45,232 bases of DNA from Ligilactobacillus agilis DSM 20509 (lineage in GTDB: Bacteria; Bacillota; Bacilli; Lactobacillales; Lactobacillaceae), in contig NZ_AYYP01000044.1 in the NCBI RefSeq assembly GCF_001436215.1, positions 20,468 through 65,699 on the forward strand. The letters run 5' to 3'. The notes below the pieces were generated by a model. That model saw nothing but the letters and a program-made list of their open reading frames with translations. It ran no database searches and was not told the origin of the DNA. The position numbers and the translations under genes were made by a program. Below, piece by piece: positions 44,884 to 45,232 of the stretch. Position 1 is the first letter of the stretch, and each line of letters begins with the position of its first letter.

Positions 44884-45050
44884 ATAAACTTTTTTAAGTT
44901 AAAATATAATTATTTTCCACAACCATTTAATCTTGAATTTCTAGGATATGAATAAATTTACATTATTATAAGGTTATTCAAGGATAATTTTACTAAACCG
45001 AAAATTAAGTTTTAATTATAAAACGATAAAATATCTTCAGAAATTCATCT

Positions 45051-45087
45051 AAAAAAAAGCTGTAATCATCAAACGACGATTACAGCT
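45051..45087 (-). terminator. Terminator of the tRNA operon
   Basis: Minus strand AGCTGTAATC pairs with GATTACAGCT, followed by eight T, 15 nt past tRNA-Gly. The region between here and the sigma gene (about 44884-45050) is AT-rich with no gene seen. Confidence 0.9.
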
Positions 45088-45101
45088 AAGAAATAAAAAG
45101 A

Positions 45102-45173
45102 AGCGGAAGACGGGATTCGAACCCGCGACCCCCACCTTGGCAAGGTGATGTTCTACCACTGAACTACTTCCGC
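45102..45173 (-). tRNA. tRNA-Gly (anticodon GCC)
   Basis: Acceptor GCGGAAG/CTTCCGC, D arm GTTCAGTGGTAGAAC, anticodon stem CACC/GGTG with loop TTGCCAA (GCC), T arm GCGGGTTCGAATCCCGT. Discriminator T, no encoded CCA. Follows tRNA-Val by 4 nt. Confidence 0.95.
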
Positions 45174-45177
45174 ATAA

Positions 45178-45232
45178 TGGAGGATACAGGGCTCGAACCT
45201 GTGACCCTCTGCTTGTAAGGCAGACGCTCTCC
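45178..45232 (-). tRNA. tRNA-Val (anticodon TAC), cut by the window end
   Basis: The 3' three quarters are present: anticodon stem TCTGC/GCAGA with loop CTTACAA (TAC), T arm ACAGGTTCGAGCCCTGT, acceptor 3' strand ATCCTCC and discriminator A. The 5' part lies beyond the window. Probably part of a longer tRNA or rRNA-tRNA operon. Confidence 0.9.

Noticed and set aside
44036-45232. Integration site of a mobile element at the tRNA genes
   Set aside because: No integrase gene, no repeat of a tRNA 3' end and no foreign-looking gene is present in the window.

Overview
The window is chromosomal DNA from a low-to-moderate GC Gram-positive bacterium, most likely a member of Lactobacillaceae. Pointers are the gene families (type B ribosomal protein L31, RNA polymerase delta subunit with its acidic tail, purine repressor PurR, RNase M5, HelD, a class II HMG-CoA reductase), strong AGGAGG-type ribosome sites, a Trp T-box, a cre site, and gene orders typical of lactobacilli. 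I cannot name the species. I see no insertion sequence, prophage, CRISPR array or plasmid gene. Almost everything is housekeeping or conserved accessory DNA.

Layout. Positions 1-2.8 kb (minus): a microbial PARG-like protein, a dihydrofolate-reductase-fold protein and a purine permease with PurR-type boxes. 3.1-5.4 kb (plus): a nuclease-helicase of the DinG/XPD class that has lost the four cysteines of the iron-sulfur cluster. 5.5-12 kb (minus): rpmE2, rho, murA2, a small protein, pyrG with a CTP-sensing attenuator, rpoE (delta) and a DUF1934 gene. 12-17.7 kb: an HD phosphohydrolase and a HAD phosphatase (plus), a membrane operon of DUF3899 and two YibE/F proteins (minus), and birA (plus). 17.7-21 kb (minus): nagB under two NagR-like operators, an ABC-F ATPase and a membrane protein. 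21-22.4 kb: two GNAT acetyltransferases and a small protein. 22.5-27.6 kb (minus): prs, glmU, purR and a PTS_EIIC_2-type membrane transporter behind a long leader. 27.7-30.1 kb (plus): polysaccharide deacetylase, ispE, ogt. 30.1-37.5 kb (minus): ksgA, rnmV, tatD, metG, then sir2, a HELLH protein and mvaA. 37.6-38.3 kb (plus): an orphan solute-binding protein. 38.4-40.5 kb (minus): ppx and trpS behind a Trp T-box. 40.6-44 kb (plus): a CDF cation transporter, helD, tRNA-Thr. 44.1-45.2 kb (minus): a competence-type sigma factor, tRNA-Gly and a cut tRNA-Val.

The strongest candidate for something undescribed is the 286-nt leader of the PTS_EIIC_2-type gene. It has its own promoter and a 22-codon open reading frame with a good ribosome site and seven consecutive aromatic codons (Tyr-Tyr-Tyr-Phe-Tyr-Phe-Phe). 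Mutually exclusive helices follow, then an intrinsic terminator. It reads as a classical ribosome-mediated attenuator sensing Tyr/Phe supply, which is unusual in Firmicutes, where T-boxes normally do this. It suggests that the transporter has an aromatic compound as substrate.

Other regulatory findings are the pyrG GGGC-start attenuator, tandem NagR-like sites on nagB, PurR boxes on the purine permease and on purR itself, a cre site inside the sigma-factor promoter, and a perfect 12-bp inverted repeat bracketing the tRNA-Thr promoter. Several proteins have lost metal ligands: the helicase (Fe-S), MetRS (zinc knuckle) and L31 (zinc). MurA2 has Asp in place of the catalytic Cys, which predicts fosfomycin insensitivity of that enzyme.
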